Positions 7,565 to 16,664 are shown, counted from the first letter of the stretch. The stretch: DNA of 64,000 nt from Flavobacterium sp. UBA7663 (GCF_002483315.1 NZ_DLHR01000024.1:43295-107294), one strand, 5' to 3'. Translations and numbers: made by a program. The notes: a model not told the origin generated them from the letters alone.

Positions 7565-9505
7565 TTAAAACAGAAAATTCAATCCTAATTTAAAGTTTCT
7601 TCCTCTGGTGTTGTATCCAATTAATTCTTGGAAATCATCGTTTAAAATATTCGTTACAGTTCCAAAAACATGTAAACGATTAGGCAATAACTCATAAGAA
7701 ATATTAGAATTAACCAACTGATAAGCAGCTAAATTAACAGCTTGTGTTGCCCAAATATTAGAGTCGTAATACGCATCACTTCTATGATCTACATATTGAT
7801 AATTGATTCCGAATGTTCCTCTTTTGAATTTGTAATTCAAATCAACATTTCCTTTGTGCTTTGGAATCAAACGGTTTAATTGCTCTTCGACTTGGGTAAA
7901 CGTATAATTTCCACCAATATTGAATCTTTCAGATAATGAGTAACGAACGCTTGCTTCAACTCCTTTTGCGTTGTAAGTTCCGTCAACATTAATATAATAC
8001 GATTCAAATGTAGATGAATTGTAATAGAATCCAAAAGTATTTTCTTCTTCTCTATAAAAACCAACCGCATTAATAGTCAACTTCTTATCTAGTAATTGCG
8101 ATTCAAAACCAAATTCTGCCGTAGCATTTTCTTCTGGCGTTAAGCCTAAGTTTCCATAAGGTCCATATAATTGATATAAACTTGGCGTGATGAAAGCTGT
8201 GCTATAAGAAGCTAAAACTTTCAAAGGTAAGTTCTCAAATGAATAACTCGGATTGAAGTTGTAAACTGCTTGACTTCCATACTCGCTGTGTGTATTGAAA
8301 CGAGCTCCTGCGTTAATGTTAAATCCAAAATCAGAATTAAATACCAATGTTGCATACGGATCTAATAAATTGAACTTCGCATTTTCTTTGATAACATCTA
8401 CTACTCCATTCGTGTTTTGTGTCATATCGAAATATTGATATTGTACACCTAAAACTAAATATACTTGCTTGCTGAAATTGTATTTATTGAAAGCATCAAT
8501 CGAAGCACTTCTTCCTGAATAATTATAATTATCAATCGTTCCCGACCACGAATTTGAAATATTTAAAACTCTATCAATTGTTGAAGCTCCTGCATTAATT
8601 GCAAATTCGCCTTTATTGTATTTATACTTTGGCAAGAATCCTATTCTGAATTGTTCCGAAAAACTATTGTTGTTCAAATCATCTGCATTAGCGATAATTC
8701 CGTCAAAAGAATTGTCAAATGTATTTTTAATTCGGTCGTAATTTCCAAAAAACTCAAAACTTAATTTATCATTCGCCTTGAAACCTATTTTTTGCAATAC
8801 ATTGACTCTCGAAAACGTATCTTCTTCAAAATCTTCTCCAGCTGCTTCCGACATTCCTTTTGTTTCCGTGCTGTTTAAAGTAGTCATGTAAGAAACTTTA
8901 TTAATAGTTCCGTTTACAGACAATCCTTGATTGAAATCTTGTGCGCTCGTTTTTGAAGTTTCCGAAGTATTTTGCGTTCCCATATTGATGTACGCATTAC
9001 CAGAAATTTCCTTTTTAGCTGATTTTTTCAACGTAATATTGACAACTCCCGTTGCAGCTCCAGTTCCATAAAGCGTACTCGAAGCGCCTTTCATGACTTC
9101 AATTTTTTCGATTTGTTCCACTGGAATTAAACGCAAATCATATTCGATATTAATTCCTGAAGCATCAGAAACTGGAACACCATCAATATAAATGGCTACT
9201 TGACGATTACGCCCACCACGAATGTAATAACCTAAGTTTTTTCCATTGAACGATTGATTTCCGTTGATTTCAACTCCCGCAACTTGACTCAACACATTAG
9301 CCAAATTTTGACCTTTTTTAGCTTCTAAGTCTTGAGCGGTAATAACTTCAATAATTTTACCTGATTTTTCTTTGCTTTGCGCAAACTTGGTGTCCGAAAC
9401 AACAACTTCTTTTAGGTTGTTAACTTTTAGCGTATCTGATTCTTGAGCATACGCAAAAGCAGTAGCTAGTGTAAATACACTTAAGCCAATAAACTTTTTG
9501 TTCAT
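7565..9505 (-). CDS. btuB: TonB-dependent outer-membrane receptor, cobalamin (BtuB-like)
   Basis: 646-residue receptor. Signal peptide (about 1-20, ending AYA-Q), TonB-box-like EVVVSDT (about 33-39), plug domain (about 50-160, with IRGGRNRQVAIYIDGVPV and GASSTLYGTGAATGVVNI), then a 22-strand-type barrel ending in aromatic FLF. The length is close to that of E. coli BtuB (614). The 5' leader holds a cobalamin riboswitch on the same strand, which is the best evidence for B12 or a related corrinoid as substrate. BtuF/BtuC/BtuD-like genes lie 5 kb away. Expression should fall when intracellular B12 is high. Confidence 0.85.
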   Translation of the reverse strand: MNKKFIGLSVFTLATAFAYAQESDTLKVNNLKEVVVSDTKFAQSKEKSGKIIEVITAQDLEAKKGQNLANVLSQVAGVEINGNQSFNGKNLGYYIRGGRNRQVAIYIDGVPVSDASGINIEYDLRLIPVEQIEKIEVMKGASSTLYGTGAATGVVNITLKKSAKKEISGNAYINMGTQNTSETSKTSAQDFNQGLSVNGTINKVSYMTTLNSTETKGMSEAAGEDFEEDTFSRVNVLQKIGFKANDKLSFEFFGNYDRIKNTFDNSFDGIIANADDLNNNSFSEQFRIGFLPKYKYNKGEFAINAGASTIDRVLNISNSWSGTIDNYNYSGRSASIDAFNKYNFSKQVYLVLGVQYQYFDMTQNTNGVVDVIKENAKFNLLDPYATLVFNSDFGFNINAGARFNTHSEYGSQAVYNFNPSYSFENLPLKVLASYSTAFITPSLYQLYGPYGNLGLTPEENATAEFGFESQLLDKKLTINAVGFYREEENTFGFYYNSSTFESYYINVDGTYNAKGVEASVRYSLSERFNIGGNYTFTQVEEQLNRLIPKHKGNVDLNYKFKRGTFGINYQYVDHRSDAYYDSNIWATQAVNLAAYQLVNSNISYELLPNRLHVFGTVTNILNDDFQELIGYNTRGRNFKLGLNFLF

Positions 9506-9564
9506 TTTAGGGTTAATAAAAATTTTAATAAATTGGGGAGAAAAGCACAGAATTTACCCATACT

Positions 9565-9588
9565 CAAACTTTTTTTCCCGAAAGTTTG
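9565..9588 (-). promoter_or_regulatory. Possible expression-platform hairpin of the riboswitch
   Basis: On the minus strand CAAACTTT and AAAGTTTG flank an 8-base loop just after the B12 box and before the btuB start. It could act as the switching hairpin, but there is no clean T tract after it, so the mechanism (termination or start-site blocking) is open. Confidence 0.4.
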
Positions 9589-9599
9589 TTACTCAATGA

Positions 9600-9816
9600 A
9601 TGTGGCAGGTCTCCTGGCTTGCGTCTTGTTATCAACCTTCTCACCACGCAAGGCGTGGCAATGGTAATGTAGATAATAACAAGCTTTGTAGCTTACAGTT
9701 GCGGGTACAGCTCAAGATTTTTGATTTAAATTGATGATTCAAGATTTAGGAAGTATTCTAAAATCATAAATCGTTACTCAACATTCATCAATCACTTGAT
9801 TCCCTTTTAATGTTGT
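9600..9816 (-). ncRNA. Cobalamin riboswitch
   Basis: Reading the minus strand, the conserved blocks appear in order: AAAAGGGAATC at the 5' end, CTGTACCCGCAACTGTAA in the core, then GGTGAGAAGG, and finally the B12 box AGCCAGGAGACCTGCCA (9603-9619 complement). The leader begins near a TACCTTTG -7 box at 9854-9861. The stretch between the first two blocks is about 95 bases, longer than in compact members, and contains AT-rich complementary segments. It lies about 95 bases upstream of the BtuB-like receptor gene and should repress it when adenosylcobalamin is bound. Confidence 0.95.
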
Positions 9817-9853
9817 TTTGAAAAATTTAGAAACAACAACCAAAATTCGAGGG

Positions 9854-9861
9854 CAAAGGTA
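9854..9861 (-). promoter_or_regulatory. -7 box of the btuB leader
   Basis: TACCTTTG on the minus strand, matching TAnnTTTG, placed so that transcription would begin a few bases before the riboswitch. No convincing -33 TTG is seen at the usual distance. Confidence 0.5.
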
Positions 9862-9907
9862 CATAATTTTTAAAATAATAAATGATAAAAAATAATATCA
9901 CTTTTTC

Positions 9908-9915
9908 TATCTTTG
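9908..9915 (+). promoter_or_regulatory. -7 box of the membrane HTH regulator gene
   Basis: TATCTTTG matches TAnnTTTG and would give a leader of about 65 bases before the ATG at 9985. No -33 TTG is visible at the expected spacing. The 479-base gap between btuB and this gene therefore holds the riboswitch and two divergent promoters. Confidence 0.45.
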
Positions 9916-9984
9916 AAATTTCCCAACATTAAATAATTTCTCCCTGAAAATAATTTTACAAACTAAATTTAACATCTAAGTAAA

Positions 9985-10983
9985 ATGTTATTCAAAAACC
10001 CTATTTTTTCAATAATAAATAATTATGAAAAAACTAATAACATAAGTAACAATTATGTTTATAGATCTATAAATAAGTACATACTTCTTCAAATTGTCAT
10101 TTTTACTACTCACTTTCTATTTAATGTAATTGAATATGGATTTATACTAATTTCTAAAGTTCTTCTTTTTTTGATTCTTTATTTTATTTTAATGTTATCA
10201 TTAAAAAAGAAAACATATGTATATGGAGTACATATAAATATATATTCTTTGATTGCTTATCTTATTTTAATTTTTTCTATTTCTTTTCTCTCTATTCACA
10301 CTAGACAATTAATTAATATTGATTTATATTATTTCCCTATTATTAGTTCTATTCCTTTTTTATACAACCTAAAAGAAGATAAACCATATGTTTTATCAAT
10401 TATCATATTAACATTACTTTTGATGTGTATCCCAACACTAATTGATCTTGATTTTATTATTAAAAGCGAATTAATAATAAATAAACGGTCAAACTTAACT
10501 TTTATGAAAATAACTAACTTACTAGTTAGCTTTATTGCATTATTTGTTAATCTTCATTTAGTATACAGAAAGGATGAATATATTTTTAAAATCCATAGCG
10601 AAAAAGAAACCCTTAAGGAACATATGCACGAACTAGAAGGTAAGTATTTAAATTTAATGCAAAAACAATTTATAATAAACAATATAAACACAGAAGAAAT
10701 CGATGAAATTTATAAACTAGCAGAAACAAACTCTACCTTATATTTTGATAAATTTTGTATATTATTTCCTAACTTTAAAAATACTTTAGTCAACATAAAT
10801 CCAGAATTAAATTTTTCTGAGCTTCATTTTTGTTCTTTAATAAAATTAAATTTTGATACAAAGAAGATTGCACAAATTTTAAACTTAACTGTAAGAGCTG
10901 TTGAAAGTAAAAAATACAGATTGAAAAGAAAATTAAATTTAAATACGGATATAAACATCCATGAGTTTATTATAAAAATATAA
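9985..10983 (+). CDS. Membrane-anchored LuxR-like HTH regulator
   Basis: 332 residues. The N-terminal half has five or six membrane helices between about 30 and 195. A coiled-coil-like linker follows (about 205-235). The C-terminus has a helix-turn-helix (FDTKKIAQILNLTVRAVESKKYRLKRKLNL, about 287-316) of the LuxR/GerE kind used by flavobacterial one-component regulators. No kinase, receiver or enzymatic domain is seen. It probably senses a membrane or envelope signal and acts on DNA from the membrane. The very AT-rich gene stands just upstream of the propeller-protein gene, with a perfect 12-bp palindrome between them, which makes that gene the likely target. Confidence 0.72.
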   Translation: MLFKNPIFSIINNYEKTNNISNNYVYRSINKYILLQIVIFTTHFLFNVIEYGFILISKVLLFLILYFILMLSLKKKTYVYGVHINIYSLIAYLILIFSISFLSIHTRQLINIDLYYFPIISSIPFLYNLKEDKPYVLSIIILTLLLMCIPTLIDLDFIIKSELIINKRSNLTFMKITNLLVSFIALFVNLHLVYRKDEYIFKIHSEKETLKEHMHELEGKYLNLMQKQFIINNINTEEIDEIYKLAETNSTLYFDKFCILFPNFKNTLVNINPELNFSELHFCSLIKLNFDTKKIAQILNLTVRAVESKKYRLKRKLNLNTDINIHEFIIKI

Positions 10984-11010
10984 CTTTTTTTAATGAAAAA
11001 TGAGTTTTAA

Positions 11011-11022
11011 TACGCATGCGTA
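11011..11022. promoter_or_regulatory. Perfect 12-bp palindrome, possible operator
   Basis: TACGCATGCGTA is a perfect dyad in an AT-rich spacer, 77 bases before the start of the propeller-protein gene and 28 bases after the HTH regulator gene. It has no T tract and a stem too short for a terminator. A binding site for the adjacent HTH protein is the best guess. Confidence 0.45.
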
Positions 11023-11098
11023 GTTTTGAGTAGTTGTTTTTAATGAATGTTAAGTTAAAAAAAATAAATTGGTCTCAACTAACCAAAACAAAACAATT

Positions 11099-13816
11099 AT
11101 GAGACTAAAACTTCAATTAAAATTGTTCTTTATTTTTTTTACTATCTTAAAAATTAATGCTCAAGTTGGAATTGGAACTGTAACACCACATTCGTCTTCA
11201 GTTCTTGATGTAACAGCCTCAAATGCAGGTTTTTTAGCACCTAGACTAACCTCTATAGAAAGAGATGCAATTGTATCACCATCACAAGGATTAATTATTT
11301 TCAATATAGATACACAATGTTTAGAAGTATACAACCTAACTTTAGGAGTCTGGAAAGCAAACTGTGGTGATCAAGCTGCAACAACTGGTTCTTTTTCTCC
11401 AGATTGTAACGGTATTTCTGTTCAAGGCACTTACACAACTGGTAGCACACTTATTAGTACTAGTAACACAATTACTATACCTGTAAATGTTACTCAACTT
11501 GGCACTTATTCAATAAATACTTCATCAGCAGGAATGTTTTTCAACAATTCGGGAACATTTACTACATTAGGATTTCAAAACATTGTATTAGAAGGCTCTG
11601 GGGTTCCAACTACAACAGGTAGTAATTTAGTTACAATTCAAATGGGAAATACCTACTGCAATGTTATTATCAATGTTCAAAATGGTATAGCAAACATTAC
11701 AACTTGTCCTACACAAGGAACCATTACTGGAACTGTAGCAACAGGCCAAACTTTAAACAATGGAGATTTAATTATTCCTTTAAACAACATTAACTATACA
11801 GGTGGAAACATATATGGTTTTACAACTGCTTCAAATAATGGACTATCTCTCTCTTCTCCACTACAAGGCACTTTAGGAGCAACTCCAGCAAATTTAACAA
11901 TGAATGTGACTGGTTCACCAATATTGTCAGGTAATACAACTTTAACTTTTTCTATAAATAACATTACAAATTGTTCGGTCACTATACCTGTACAATCAGG
12001 AACTGGTAGAGCAAGCGCTATTTCTTGTACAGGCACATTAAGCGGCACATATACTTCAGGTACAACAATGACAGGAACAAATACAAAAGTTATAAATTTA
12101 ACTGTTAGTACTACTGGTACATTTAATATTACAACGAATACTCAAAATGGTGTACGATTTACAGGAGTATACACAGCAGCTGTATTAGGTGCTCAAAACA
12201 TGACATTAACAGCAACTGGTACACCTTTAACTTCAGGGCTTTTCACATATACAGTAACTATTAGCAATACTCCTACTACCTTCATTACTTGTACTTTTGA
12301 TGTTAATTATGCCCTACCTCCAACGGTTCCCAACTATACAACTTTAAGTTGTGGTACCCCTAATAATAACTACACTTATCTTAAACCATCAAACACTTCT
12401 TCAGATGATTGGTTTGGGGGATATTATATTAATTGGGATTATACAGGAAACGCTATGCAAATGAGTGCTGATGGTTTAACATTAGTCGTTGGTGGTGTTG
12501 GTGAAGATGGAAGCGGAAGTGGCATTAATCCACCAGATAATAATTTACTAACACAAGCAGGTGCAGCTTATGTGTTTACTAGATCAACTATTGGAGGTGC
12601 TTGGACTCAACAAGCCTACCTAAAAGCTTCCAATCCAGGTTATGATGATGTTTTCGGTACAGCTGTAGCGATAAGTAACGATGGAAATACTATTATTGTA
12701 GGAGCTCCAAGAGAAGATAGTAATGCCATTGGAGTAAACGGAAATCAAAGTAATGATTCGACTGGTGATGCTGGTGCAGCCTATGTTTTTTCTCGTAGTG
12801 GAACAACTTGGACGCAACAAGCTTATTTAAAGGCTACAAATCCTGGTGGTTCAGATTGGTTTGGCTTTAGTGTTGCAGTAAGCGGAAATGGGAACACTGT
12901 AGCCGTTGGTGCTTATAGAGAAGACGGATCTAATTATGTTATTAATCCTTCAGATAATAATGGGACTGTTGATTCAGGAGCAATCTACGTTTTCACACGA
13001 TCAGGAAGTACTTGGACATCACAAGCTACTATAAAAGCTTCCAATGGAGGTTACGACGATCGTTTTGGTTTTTCAGTTGCATTAAGTACAGATGGAAATA
13101 CATTAGCTGCTGGAGCTAATAGAGAAGATAGTAGTACCGTAGGAATAAACTCTTCATCTAACAATTCTGCTGGAGATTCAGGAGCTGCTTACATTTTTTC
13201 AAGGACAGGGACAACTTGGACACAACAGGCTTACATAAAAGCTGGTAATACAGGAGGTTCAGATTACTTTGGATATAGTGTAAGTTTGAGTGGAGATGGA
13301 AATAAATTAGTTATAGGAGCTCCTTTTGAAGATGGAAACGGAACAGGAGTTAATCCTGCTGAAAACAATTTATGGGGAGATTCAGGAGCAGCTTATATTT
13401 TTTCAAGAACAGGAACTACATGGTCGCAAAGTGCATACTTAAAAGCTAATAGCCAAGGTAGTGACTATTTTGGCTGGGGAGTTGCAATTAGTAAAGATTC
13501 TGACCATGTTGTAGTAGGTGCCCCAATTGAAGACACAAATTTAAGTTGTATTAATCCTGTTAGTAATAATCTAGCCGCAGATAATGGTGCCGCCTATACA
13601 TTCCACAATAATGCTGGGAATTGGGGTTTTGGATACTTTATTAAAGCTGCTAACTCAGACACTTCAGATTATTTTGGCAACTGTGTATCTATAAATGAAA
13701 CAGGAACTACGATTGCAGTTACGGCAGATGCTGAAGATGGAAGCGGATTGGGCATAAATCCAGCTCATAACAACAGTGCTAGTAATTCTGGGGCTTGCTA
13801 TGTGTTTACTCAATAA
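11099..13816 (+). CDS. Secreted protein with three beta-sandwich repeats and a seven-bladed FG-GAP-type propeller
   Basis: 905 residues from the ATG at 11099; an in-frame TTG 30 bases upstream lacks a signal peptide and is rejected. Signal peptide about 1-21 (KINAQ). Residues 22-80 resemble the N-terminal module of Bacteroidota surface and tail-fibre-like proteins (VGIGTVTPHSSSVLDV, then FLAPRLTSIERDAI). Three repeats of about 95-100 residues, each with paired Cys, follow (about 93-395). Seven repeats then run from about 415 to 905, each built as YLKAsNpG.sD.FG, DGNT..VGAPrEDs, and GAAYVFSR.GTTWTQQA, consistent with a closed seven-bladed propeller. The chain ends at ...CYVFTQ without a T9SS sorting domain. 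Function unknown; likely surface or extracellular, and probably controlled by the upstream HTH regulator. Confidence 0.8.
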   Translation: MRLKLQLKLFFIFFTILKINAQVGIGTVTPHSSSVLDVTASNAGFLAPRLTSIERDAIVSPSQGLIIFNIDTQCLEVYNLTLGVWKANCGDQAATTGSFSPDCNGISVQGTYTTGSTLISTSNTITIPVNVTQLGTYSINTSSAGMFFNNSGTFTTLGFQNIVLEGSGVPTTTGSNLVTIQMGNTYCNVIINVQNGIANITTCPTQGTITGTVATGQTLNNGDLIIPLNNINYTGGNIYGFTTASNNGLSLSSPLQGTLGATPANLTMNVTGSPILSGNTTLTFSINNITNCSVTIPVQSGTGRASAISCTGTLSGTYTSGTTMTGTNTKVINLTVSTTGTFNITTNTQNGVRFTGVYTAAVLGAQNMTLTATGTPLTSGLFTYTVTISNTPTTFITCTFDVNYALPPTVPNYTTLSCGTPNNNYTYLKPSNTSSDDWFGGYYINWDYTGNAMQMSADGLTLVVGGVGEDGSGSGINPPDNNLLTQAGAAYVFTRSTIGGAWTQQAYLKASNPGYDDVFGTAVAISNDGNTIIVGAPREDSNAIGVNGNQSNDSTGDAGAAYVFSRSGTTWTQQAYLKATNPGGSDWFGFSVAVSGNGNTVAVGAYREDGSNYVINPSDNNGTVDSGAIYVFTRSGSTWTSQATIKASNGGYDDRFGFSVALSTDGNTLAAGANREDSSTVGINSSSNNSAGDSGAAYIFSRTGTTWTQQAYIKAGNTGGSDYFGYSVSLSGDGNKLVIGAPFEDGNGTGVNPAENNLWGDSGAAYIFSRTGTTWSQSAYLKANSQGSDYFGWGVAISKDSDHVVVGAPIEDTNLSCINPVSNNLAADNGAAYTFHNNAGNWGFGYFIKAANSDTSDYFGNCVSINETGTTIAVTADAEDGSGLGINPAHNNSASNSGACYVFTQ

Positions 13817-14149
13817 AACATATAAAAAATTAAGCTTTTAAAAGAGCCGACAACAGTAGAATAAATAATTAAACATCCATTTATGAATGAGAAAAAAGAA
13901 AAATTAAATCATTTAATAAAAGTTAGGGATTTAATTGGCATTAGACTCGAAACCATTAATAATAAAGAGCTTGAGTAAATGGCACTAAAAATAATTCTAG
14001 CATGTCAATATATTAAACTTTAACGGTAAAAATCAAAAAATTAATAGCAGAAATTTACGGCTAAACGTATAAAAAAACACTAAACTGAGAGAATTATTGG
14101 ATGGACATCTATAGTTAGGGAGACTTTGATACCATCCAACTCTCATTTT
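13817..14149. other. Intergenic stretch with remnant-like short frames
   Basis: A 31-codon plus-strand frame (13883-13978) of low complexity may be a gene remnant; no homology is recognised. At its right end a stem-loop (14087-14144: GAGAG..TTGGATGG / CCATCCAA..CTCTC) lies just past the stop of the minus-strand small peptide gene. On that strand it is followed by AGTTTAGTGTTTTTTT, so it may be its terminator. Nothing else is seen. Confidence 0.4.
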
Positions 14150-14257
14150 TTACTTCTTCTTATTCATCTTACGCCACAACCAAATAAAGCCAATTACAAA
14201 ATGCGCCAAAATAATTGTTGCTACTGCATAAAGGAAGGCATTGGAGTCTGTTCTCAT
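14150..14257 (-). CDS. 35-residue single-pass membrane peptide
   Basis: Reads MRTDSNAFLYAVATIILAHF then VIGFIWLWRKMNKKK: a short polar N-terminus, one membrane helix (about 8-28) and a basic tail, the typical layout of a bacterial membrane microprotein with the C-terminus inside. It has an ATG start, an A-rich leader and a candidate terminator just downstream (14087-14144). It lies between the propeller-protein gene and the ABC importer genes, on the opposite strand to both. No family recognised. The coding call rests on hydrophobic pattern and boundaries only. Confidence 0.6.
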   Translation of the reverse strand: MRTDSNAFLYAVATIILAHFVIGFIWLWRKMNKKK

Positions 14258-14341
14258 GTTTTTTTATTGCAAATTTAGTGGTTTTTGATAAATCGTTTGG
14301 CATCATTTGTTACATATAATCTGTTTTTGAATGTAAAGTAC

Positions 14342-14349
14342 TACTTTTG
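14342..14349 (+). promoter_or_regulatory. -7 box of the ABC importer operon
   Basis: TACTTTTG matches TAnnTTTG, 14 bases before the ATG at 14364, implying a very short leader. No cobalamin riboswitch is present here, unlike at the receptor gene. Confidence 0.45.
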
Positions 14350-14363
14350 CAAAAAACATTTTC

Positions 14364-15494
14364 ATGCGCCATTATTTCTTTTTACTAGTTTTATTTTTAG
14401 CATTTATCCAATGTAAAGAATCGGAAGGTTCTGCAAATCTGAATACTTCTGAACAAAATAGCATTCAACATGCGGAAGGCTTTTCTATTGAAAAATACGA
14501 AGGTTTTTCCGTTGTAAAAGTTACGAATGCGTATCCTGAAGCTAAAAATGATTACACTTACATACTTCATAAAAAAGGGATTCAAATTCCAGATAGTTTA
14601 CAACAATTTACTTCGATTGAAGTGCCAATTAAAAAAGTAATCGTTACTTCAACAACGCACATTCCAGCTTTAGAATCATTAGGAGTAGAAAATACTTTAA
14701 TTGGTTTTCCAACCACACAATATATTTCTTCTGAAAAAACAAGAGCATTAATCGATGCTGGAAAAGTAAGAGATTTAGGCTCCAATCAAGGATTAAACAC
14801 CGAAGTTATTTTAGATATTCAACCTGATTTAATCGTTGGATTTAGCGTTGATGGAGATTTAAAAACCTATAAAAACTTAGAAAAAAACAGTCAGAAAATA
14901 ATCTTTAACGGAGATTGGACTGAAAAAACACCTTTAGGAAAAGCCGAATGGATTAAGTTCTTCGGTGCTTTGTATGATTTAGACGATAAAGCAACCGAGA
15001 TTTTCAATTCGATTGAAAAAGAATATAATTCGGTGCTAACTTTGGCTAAAAACGCAAAAAAACAACCGACTATTTTTGCAGGTGCTATCTACGAAGATCA
15101 ATGGTTTTTACCACAAGGCGATAGTTGGGCGGCTTATTTCTTAAAAGAAGCTAACGGAAATTATTTATGGAAAGATTCCAAAGGAACTGGAAGCTTAGCT
15201 TTATCATTCGAAAGCGTTTTAGACAAGGCAAAAGATGCTGATTTTTGGATTGGTCCAGGACAATTTGGTTCGATACAAGAAATTTTGAATAGTAACCCAA
15301 ATTACATTCACTTTAAAGCGGTAGAAAATAAAAACGTTTATTCGTTTAGCACTAAAAAAGGGAAAACAGGTGGCGTGATTTATTATGAATTAGCACAAAA
15401 TCGTCCTGATTTGGTTTTAAAAGACATTGTAAAAATTTTACATCCAGAAGTATTACCAAACCATGAGTTATTCTTTTTTGAGAAATTAAAATAA
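14364..15494 (+). CDS. btuF: ABC importer substrate-binding lipoprotein, BtuF-like
   Basis: 376 residues, lipobox ending at C17 (FIQCKE). The body has the two-lobed class III binding-protein fold used for B12 and ferric siderophores: KKVIVTSTTHIPALESLG opening strand, DIQPDLIVGF, and a long linker helix. First of three genes for an importer. B12 is favoured by the riboswitch-controlled receptor 5 kb upstream, but a haem or siderophore substrate cannot be excluded from the sequence. Confidence 0.72.
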   Translation: MRHYFFLLVLFLAFIQCKESEGSANLNTSEQNSIQHAEGFSIEKYEGFSVVKVTNAYPEAKNDYTYILHKKGIQIPDSLQQFTSIEVPIKKVIVTSTTHIPALESLGVENTLIGFPTTQYISSEKTRALIDAGKVRDLGSNQGLNTEVILDIQPDLIVGFSVDGDLKTYKNLEKNSQKIIFNGDWTEKTPLGKAEWIKFFGALYDLDDKATEIFNSIEKEYNSVLTLAKNAKKQPTIFAGAIYEDQWFLPQGDSWAAYFLKEANGNYLWKDSKGTGSLALSFESVLDKAKDADFWIGPGQFGSIQEILNSNPNYIHFKAVENKNVYSFSTKKGKTGGVIYYELAQNRPDLVLKDIVKILHPEVLPNHELFFFEKLK

Positions 15495-15519
15495 CCTAAT
15501 TTAGCCAAAAATTCAAGGC

Positions 15520-16545
15520 ATGCCTTTAACCAAAAAACAAAACTTTCTTTTTATCATCTTACTTTTAGTAATGGTGTTTTTGTTTTTGGTAAACATTAGT
15601 CTAGGTTCTGTGTCAATTCCTTTGAAAGAAGTGGTTAACGGACTTTTATCGCAAGAAATGAGTAAGGAAAGTTGGGAAATTATTCTGTGGAATTTCCGCT
15701 TTCCAAAAGCCATTACTGCAATTTTAGTAGGAATTGGACTTTCGATGAGCGGATTGTTGATGCAAACTTTGTTCAGAAATCCATTAGCTGGACCTTATGT
15801 GTTAGGATTGAGTTCGGGTGCGAGTTTAGGAGTTGCATTTGTTATTTTAGGAACAGGATTTTTACCCACTTTTATTTCCTCTTTCTTTCTATCAAATTAC
15901 GGATTAGTTTTAGCTTCGAGTTTAGGTAGTTTTTTAGTTTTGATGGCAGTTTTATTAGTTTCCCAAAAATTAAAAGACACCATGGCAATTCTAATTGTCG
16001 GATTAATGTTTGGGAGTTTCACTAGTGCCATAGTTTCGGTTTTATCTTATTTTACTTCGGCTGAAAAATTGCAGAAATTTACTTTTTGGTCGATGGGAAG
16101 TATTTCGAATTTGTCATGGAATGAAATTTCACTTTTATCCGTTTTTGTTATCATCGGAATTGGTATTAGTTTTATAGTTATCAAACCTTTGAATGCTTTA
16201 TTATTAGGAGAAAAATACGCCCAAAGCATCGGAATCAACTATAAAAAAACCCGTTTTTTAATTATTATCGCAACCAGTATTTTAGCTGGGAGCATTACCG
16301 CTTTTGCAGGTCCGATTGCGTTTATTGGGTTGGCGGTTCCACACATGGCGAAATTATTGTTTCAAACAAGTAATCATTTTGTGTTGTTTTGGAGTACGCT
16401 TTTACTTGGTGCAATTGTGATGCTTTGTTGTGATACTATTGCTCAAGTTCCAGGAAATGATATAACCTTACCAATTAATGCGATAACTTCTGTAATTGGA
16501 GCGCCAGTAGTGATTTGGTTGTTAGTTAGAAAGAAACGTTTTTAG
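15520..16545 (+). CDS. btuC: ABC importer permease, FecCD/BtuC family
   Basis: 341 residues with about ten membrane helices. Conserved segments of the family are visible: GLLMQTLFRNPLAGPYVLG near residues 82-100, SQSIGI-type cytoplasmic loop (YAQSIGINY), and GPIAFIGLAVPHMAKLLF, the coupling region to the ATPase. It begins 25 bases after the binding-protein gene, in one operon. Forms the membrane channel as a homodimer with two ATPase subunits. Substrate inferred from neighbourhood. Confidence 0.82.
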   Translation: MPLTKKQNFLFIILLLVMVFLFLVNISLGSVSIPLKEVVNGLLSQEMSKESWEIILWNFRFPKAITAILVGIGLSMSGLLMQTLFRNPLAGPYVLGLSSGASLGVAFVILGTGFLPTFISSFFLSNYGLVLASSLGSFLVLMAVLLVSQKLKDTMAILIVGLMFGSFTSAIVSVLSYFTSAEKLQKFTFWSMGSISNLSWNEISLLSVFVIIGIGISFIVIKPLNALLLGEKYAQSIGINYKKTRFLIIIATSILAGSITAFAGPIAFIGLAVPHMAKLLFQTSNHFVLFWSTLLLGAIVMLCCDTIAQVPGNDITLPINAITSVIGAPVVIWLLVRKKRF

Positions 16546-16664
16546 GAACACAGATTAAAGAAATGAGAGAAATTAACTTAAATGAACTTTTGTGTAATTT
16601 TATAAATACTTTTAACTTATATGACTTATATGTTTAAAAATTAATCCGTGGCAATAAAATAAAA
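16546..16664 (+). repeat. Intergenic repeat-like sequence between permease and ATPase genes
   Basis: The spacer begins ACACAGATTAAAG, contains CTTATATGACTTATATGTTT (16618-16637) and ends ATCCGTGGCAA. Near-identical text to the middle part occurs on the minus strand at about 38332-38350. Such ACAGATT...ATCCGTGG stretches resemble dispersed intergenic repeats of flavobacteria. It interrupts an otherwise tight operon and may carry mRNA-processing or transcript-end signals. Confidence 0.5.

Noticed and set aside
13883..13978. 31-codon plus-strand frame as a gene
   Set aside because: Low complexity, no recognisable domain or signal, no promoter; more likely a remnant or chance frame.
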